Below, piece after piece: positions 60,636-64,000 of a DNA stretch of 64,000 nucleotides. Position 1 is the first letter of the stretch. The number at the start of each line of letters is the position of its first letter. The DNA lies in contig NZ_JADMLG010000018.1 of the NCBI RefSeq assembly GCF_015674855.1, forward strand, positions 1 through 64,000. Reading direction: 5' to 3'. The position numbers and the translations under genes are program-made. The notes beneath the pieces were generated by a model, which had not been told where the DNA came from, did no database searches, and saw only the letters and a program-made list of their open reading frames with translations. The stretch comes from Nocardia bovistercoris. Its GTDB lineage: Bacteria; Actinomycetota; Actinomycetes; Mycobacteriales; Mycobacteriaceae.

Positions 60636-60731
60636 TCAGCTGAAAGGTCCGGGGAACTGCCGGCCGACGCACTGGCCGGTCAGCAGGCTCCACACGATGG
60701 TCGTCAGGATATCCAGAACAACGGAGTTCAT
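60636..60731 (-). CDS. Putative 31-residue hydrophobic peptide
   Basis: 31 residues (MNSVVLDILTTIVWSLLTGQ, then CVGRQFPGPFS), preceded by GAGAGGG five bases from the ATG. One amphipathic/hydrophobic helix and a single Cys. It sits alone in a gene-poor 540-base stretch. Short hydrophobic peptides of this kind can be toxins or membrane modulators, but conservation is not visible from here. Confidence 0.4.
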   Translation of the reverse strand: MNSVVLDILTTIVWSLLTGQCVGRQFPGPFS

Positions 60732-60976
60732 CGTCACCCTCTCGTGGTCATGGGTTCGCCGAGATATCACCGCGTCGGGCGGCGCGCTGAACAGTAGCCG
60801 ACTGGTTGCGACCACTGGATTCGACAGCGCATCGCAACCGAACTCTCTGGCGCGTCGTCGGCGTGGCGGCGGTGCGCGGGGCACTCGCGAAGGAACCTCC
60901 TCGAATCCGGACCCATCCGTGATGCCGTCGTCGCCGAAGACTCGATGTCCCCACAGACTCGAGAAAGGGCCAGGTC

Positions 60977-61624
60977 GTGCGAGCTGGTGCATTGCGCATT
61001 CACCCGCCGAAATCGGCGAATCCGTACGGGTGCGCGCCTTCGCCGTGGCGGGCACGGTCGCGGACGACTCGCCGGTACACGACGTGGATCGCGCTGGTCG
61101 CCACCGCATTGCTGATCGGCATCCTGATGTCCGCGCCCGTCCAAGCCCAGCCCGATTCGACCGAACCGGGCCCCGGCCTGTTCGCGGTTCGCCCGCTCGA
61201 CGATCTCGACCGCGTCCTCACCGTCGACCCGGCGTCGAAAGCGGCGATCTGCGAGCCGGACAGCGACGAGCCCGACCAGCTGATCCGCATGCGCCCGGTG
61301 CGCCGCGTCTACAACGTGCTCAACCTGCGCACCGATCAATACCTCGGCTACTACAGCGACGGTCGCACCGGCTGGGACGATCAACTCGCGGAATGGCAGG
61401 TCGTCTCGGTCGACGGTTTCGGGGAGGGCGTCTACACGATCCGCGTCGTCGCCCTCGACGGCCCGTCCGCCAGGGTTCTCACCTACCTCGGTTCCGGCAT
61501 GACCGGTCTGCGCCCCGCCGCCGCACCCGGAGACCCCGCGTATACCGCGCAGCTGTGGAAATTTGAGCGCGAAACCGGCAATCGCCCCTACTCGGGAGAG
61601 CTGGACTCGCCTACCGGTTCCTAA
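60977..61624 (+). CDS. Secreted protein of unknown function
   Basis: 215 residues from GTG 60977. An Arg-rich N-terminus precedes a signal/anchor segment (WIALVATALLIGILMSAPVQ, AQAQP). The mature part is beta-rich with repeated Tyr/Trp motifs (VYNVLNLRTDQYLGYYSDGR, WDDQLAEWQVVSVDGFGEGV, YTAQLWKFERETG), which resemble a ricin-type beta-trefoil or another carbohydrate-binding fold. The exact family is not certain. The 245-base gap upstream shows no strong element. Confidence 0.65.
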   Translation: MRAGALRIHPPKSANPYGCAPSPWRARSRTTRRYTTWIALVATALLIGILMSAPVQAQPDSTEPGPGLFAVRPLDDLDRVLTVDPASKAAICEPDSDEPDQLIRMRPVRRVYNVLNLRTDQYLGYYSDGRTGWDDQLAEWQVVSVDGFGEGVYTIRVVALDGPSARVLTYLGSGMTGLRPAAAPGDPAYTAQLWKFERETGNRPYSGELDSPTGS

Positions 61625-61786
61625 CCGGCGACCCGGTCACCTCCTGGGCGGCCGCGTGGAAGTCGACTGTGATCGGTATTCCCGCCCGCGCCCGCTCACC
61701 GCGCCTGCCCGCCCGAGGATTTCGGCTGTCCGCGAATTCGTCTCGTACCACCCGGCTCTCGCCGAACCGAGCGGGCCGCGGACACG

Positions 61787-62671
61787 TCAGTCGCTCAGGA
61801 GCCTCTGGGTCGCCTCGTAGACCGCACGCCGATATTCCCGATCCCGTGAGCGCGCCGAGGACAGCTTCACCCGGCCTTTGTCTTCGGCACGGACCGCACG
61901 CAGGTAACTGCCGGTCGGATGCGCTTGGTCGCCGACGGCCGTCGTCACCACCGTGCGAGCGGGCCGCTCCGGCGCGGACATCAGGAGCCCGCCGACCATG
62001 CCGATGAGTCGCAGCGGACCGCCCGCGCTGCGCTGGAATCCGGTCCGCACCGCCCCCGGATCCACCGCGTACACCGCGATCCGATCACGCCACCGCTCGG
62101 CGAGTTCGTAGGTGTAGGCGAGATTGGTGAGCTTGCTCGTCGCATACGCCCGCATCTGCGACCATTCCGCCGGGAAGGTCCAGTCCTCGACCGGACGGGC
62201 CCTCGCCTCCAGATAGGAGGTCACCATGATCACCCGTGGCGGCACGTCCGGTCGCCCGTCGACGGGCCGGAGATGGAATTCGAGGCCACGGGCGAGTCCC
62301 GCGACCGCCAGATGGTTGACGGCCATGGTCCGCTCGACCCCGTCCGCGGACACCGCACGCCGATCGAATGCCGCACCCGCGTTGTTCACCAGCACGTTGA
62401 TTCCGTCCGGAGCCGCATGCCGCACCTGATCGACGAGTTCGCGTACCCCCGAAAGTGTTTCGATGTCTGCGTACACCGGCACCACCCTGCCCTGCTCCGC
62501 GCCGATCCGCGCAACGGCCTCCGCCGCCCGTTCGACGCCGCGCCCGTGCACCAACACCGTGGCGCCGAGTCGCGCCAGCCCGCGAGCCACCGAGAACCCG
62601 ATACCGCTGGTCGCTCCGGTCACCAGCACGGTCGAAGCGGAGTGATCCGCCGAAGAATTCGTTGTGTCCAT
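61787..62671 (-). CDS. SDR-family NAD(P)-dependent oxidoreductase
   Basis: 294 residues. Cofactor motif VTGATSGIGFSVARGLA, NNAG in VLVNNAGAAFD, the catalytic Ser region VTSYLEARARP and Tyr-x3-Lys in MRAYATSKLTNLAYTYEL. It fits the retinol dehydrogenase/WW-domain oxidoreductase-like branch (long C-terminal tail). I chose ATG 62671; ATG 62680 is equally open. The substrate is unknown. Confidence 0.87.
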   Translation of the reverse strand: MDTTNSSADHSASTVLVTGATSGIGFSVARGLARLGATVLVHGRGVERAAEAVARIGAEQGRVVPVYADIETLSGVRELVDQVRHAAPDGINVLVNNAGAAFDRRAVSADGVERTMAVNHLAVAGLARGLEFHLRPVDGRPDVPPRVIMVTSYLEARARPVEDWTFPAEWSQMRAYATSKLTNLAYTYELAERWRDRIAVYAVDPGAVRTGFQRSAGGPLRLIGMVGGLLMSAPERPARTVVTTAVGDQAHPTGSYLRAVRAEDKGRVKLSSARSRDREYRRAVYEATQRLLSD

Positions 62672-63008
62672 TGCTTCCATTCTCGGAGTCCGGAATGGAA
62701 TAGCCATACCAACACGCATTCGGCAGCGAATACGCGCAATGCGCGTGTTCATGGAATCAGACTTCACCGTCTATCACCTTCGGCGTGGTCGTCCGCCGCC
62801 GTCGACACCACGCCGGACCATCGCCGACCGGCAGCGGACGCCCAATTCGCAGGGCTGCTTTGTCCGTGTCCCCCAACGCTGGCGCGTCGGGGCTGTGTCG
62901 GTTGGTCGGATATCCATGCTCACCGGCCGTGGTGTCGAGGTCGGCGTCGTCGGCGACCTCGGCACGGTCACGGTGTGGTTGGTCGGCGAAGTCGTTGATG
63001 GAAGGGAG
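62672..63008. other. Gap without a clear gene, with a weak dyad
   Basis: 337 bases between the SDR start and the SnoaL-like stop. AACACGC (62711-62717) and GCGTGTT (62743-62749) form a 7-bp inverted repeat upstream of the SDR gene that could be its operator. I see no coding or RNA feature in the rest. Confidence 0.45.
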
Positions 63009-63377
63009 TCAGAAGAACGGGTGGGGGTTGGGTGTCTGTTCGGGGATTTGCTGGACGACGTCCCAGTGTTCGGCTATTCGCCCGGCCTTGGCGCGGAACA
63101 GGTCCACCGCGGCGATCCCGGGGCCGGAACCGGTATCGATGTGGGTGTGCACGGCGGCGTAGTCGCCGTCGACCAGCAGGTGGCGTACCGAAACGGTGCT
63201 GGTGTGCAGCCATTGCGCGGAGTGCAGGTAGGCCGCGAACGCCGCGCGGCCGGGGCCTGCGACGCCGGGGTTGTGGGATCGGAAGTCCTCGTGCAGCAGC
63301 TCCAGGAAGCCGCCGAGGTCACCGCTGGTGAAGCGGGTCACCGCCGTTGTCACGAGATCGCGCGTTGTTGTCGTCAT
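63009..63377 (-). CDS. SnoaL-like protein divergent from an ECF sigma factor
   Basis: 122 residues of SnoaL-like polyketide-cyclase fold: LVTTAVTRFTSGDLGGFLEL, LHEDFRSHNPGVAGPGRAAF, LLVDGDYAAVHTHIDTGSGP, and the C-terminal IAEHWDVVQQIPEQTPNPHP. Its start is 10 bases from a putative ECF41 -10 box (GACG/CGTC at 63387-63390), so its mRNA is nearly leaderless. It is probably controlled by the neighbouring sigma factor. Confidence 0.87.
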   Translation of the reverse strand: MTTTTRDLVTTAVTRFTSGDLGGFLELLHEDFRSHNPGVAGPGRAAFAAYLHSAQWLHTSTVSVRHLLVDGDYAAVHTHIDTGSGPGIAAVDLFRAKAGRIAEHWDVVQQIPEQTPNPHPFF

Positions 63378-63386
63378 ATCCTGAAC

Positions 63387-63442
63387 GACGAGCGCGGCAC
63401 CGATGCCGTCACACGTGTGACGCGGGTACCCCGCGCGACGTC
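63387..63442. promoter_or_regulatory. Symmetrical bidirectional ECF41-type promoter
   Basis: The perfect 16-bp palindrome CGTCACACGTGTGACG (63407-63422) supplies a TGTGACG -35-like box to each strand. On both strands exactly 16 bases separate it from CGTC (63439-63442 forward, 63390-63387 reverse). ECF41 promoters are TGTCACA-N16-CGTC, so each side matches 5 of 7 at -35 and fully at -10. The forward start would fall close to ATG 63455. Confidence 0.72.
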
Positions 63443-63454
63443 ATCATGGGTGTG

Positions 63455-64000
63455 ATGGACGACTTCGAATACGATCGCGTGGCCTTGGTCAAGCTCGCGC
63501 AGCGCATTGTCGGTGACGCCGCCGAAGCCGAGGACGTCGTACAGGAGAGCTGGTTGCGCTGGCACCGCGTGGACACCTCGACTCTCGACAATCCCCGTGC
63601 CTACCTGCACCGGCTGGTCACCCACCAGGCGATCGACCAGCTCCGGCGCGTGCGTTCCCGGCCCGAGACCGTGGCGCTGCCGGAGGATCTGGCCGGACCC
63701 GACAGCGATGGCGCCCTGGCGGAGGCGGTGTCGGCCGGAATGCTGTTGCTGCTGGAAACTCTCGATCCGGTCGAGCGGACGGTGTTCCTGCTGCACGAGG
63801 TCTTCGGTTATTCCCACGCCGAGATCGCCCCGGTCGTGGCGCGTACCGAGCGGGCGGTGCGGCAGTTGGCCTACCGCGCGCGTGGACGTGTCCGGTCACG
63901 GCAGTCGCGGTATCGCCCCACCCCCGCCGAACACCGTGTGAGCACCCTGCGGTTTCTGCTGGCCACGGATTCCGGTCAGCTGTTGTCCTATGCCGACTCG
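63455..64000 (+). CDS. sigJ: ECF41-type RNA polymerase sigma factor (SigJ-like), N-terminal part
   Basis: 182 codons, still open at the window end. Region 2: KLAQRIVGDAAEAEDVVQES and WLRWHRVDTSTLDNPRAYLH. Region 4: LLETLDPVERTVFLLHEVFG and YSHAEIAPVVARTERAVRQL. The carboxy-terminal SnoaL-like extension that marks ECF41/SigJ proteins seems to begin at the end of the window (RVSTLRFLLATDSGQLLSYA). The sigma factor lies opposite a SnoaL-like gene. ATG 63455 fits a leaderless start; ATG 63446 is also in frame. Confidence 0.85.
   Translation, partial: MDDFEYDRVALVKLAQRIVGDAAEAEDVVQESWLRWHRVDTSTLDNPRAYLHRLVTHQAIDQLRRVRSRPETVALPEDLAGPDSDGALAEAVSAGMLLLLETLDPVERTVFLLHEVFGYSHAEIAPVVARTERAVRQLAYRARGRVRSRQSRYRPTPAEHRVSTLRFLLATDSGQLLSYADS

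Overview
The window is 64 kb of GC-rich, gene-dense actinobacterial DNA. Several features point to a mycolic-acid-group actinomycete, most likely Nocardia or a close relative such as Rhodococcus: a single-chain long-chain acyl-CoA carboxylase, a HelR-type RNA polymerase recycling ATPase behind a rifamycin-associated element, a group 2a (Huc-type) uptake [NiFe]-hydrogenase locus, frequent GTG starts and many F420/LLM, SDR and TetR genes. The taxon is inferred from gene content only. I saw no rRNA, tRNA, CRISPR array or insertion sequence.

Layout. Positions 1-9.2 kb hold the N-terminal part of an aldehyde dehydrogenase with a GAF-type regulator, a lipoprotein, a phosphodiesterase-like enzyme, and several small regulator/enzyme pairs (TetR-epimerase, LysR-SDR). 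Positions 9.2-14.4 kb are a drug-response block: helR with its rifamycin-associated element, then a short UvrA/DrrC-like ABC protein behind a perfect CRP/GlxR-like palindrome, then the frameshifted tail of a lost ATPase gene. Positions 14.4-35.5 kb hold metabolic genes (PhoD phosphatase, CoA-ligase-like protein, MATE pump, SsuD-like monooxygenase, single-chain acyl-CoA carboxylase, tautomerase). These are interleaved with TetR, HxlR and AraC regulators, and several divergent regulator/target pairs are separated by clear palindromic operators.

The centrepiece is 35.66-49.73 kb, sixteen tightly packed plus-strand genes: hypA, hypB, small and large hydrogenase subunits, a NifU/Rieske-like fusion, DUF5947, DUF6084, an unnamed 449-residue protein, a 39-residue DUF6893 membrane peptide, the maturation protease, hypC, hypF, a second hypC, hypD, hypE and DUF6390. 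The set is self-contained for building a NiFe(CN)2CO hydrogenase, and most junctions overlap by a few bases or are a few bases apart. It also carries five accessory proteins whose roles are, as far as I know, not established. A CRP-like palindrome lies between hypB and the small subunit gene, and a strong hairpin lies upstream of hypA.

From 49.7 kb to the end are a DUF2156 membrane protein, a pentapeptide-repeat protein, a receptor-type Ser/Thr kinase, a decayed formaldehyde dehydrogenase gene abutting an orphan ATP-synthase-epsilon-like gene, an hsp20/MerR pair with a CIRCE element, NAD(P)-binding enzymes, small secreted proteins, and a SnoaL-like gene divergent from an ECF41-type sigma factor that runs off the window. 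Those last two share a symmetrical, apparently bidirectional promoter.
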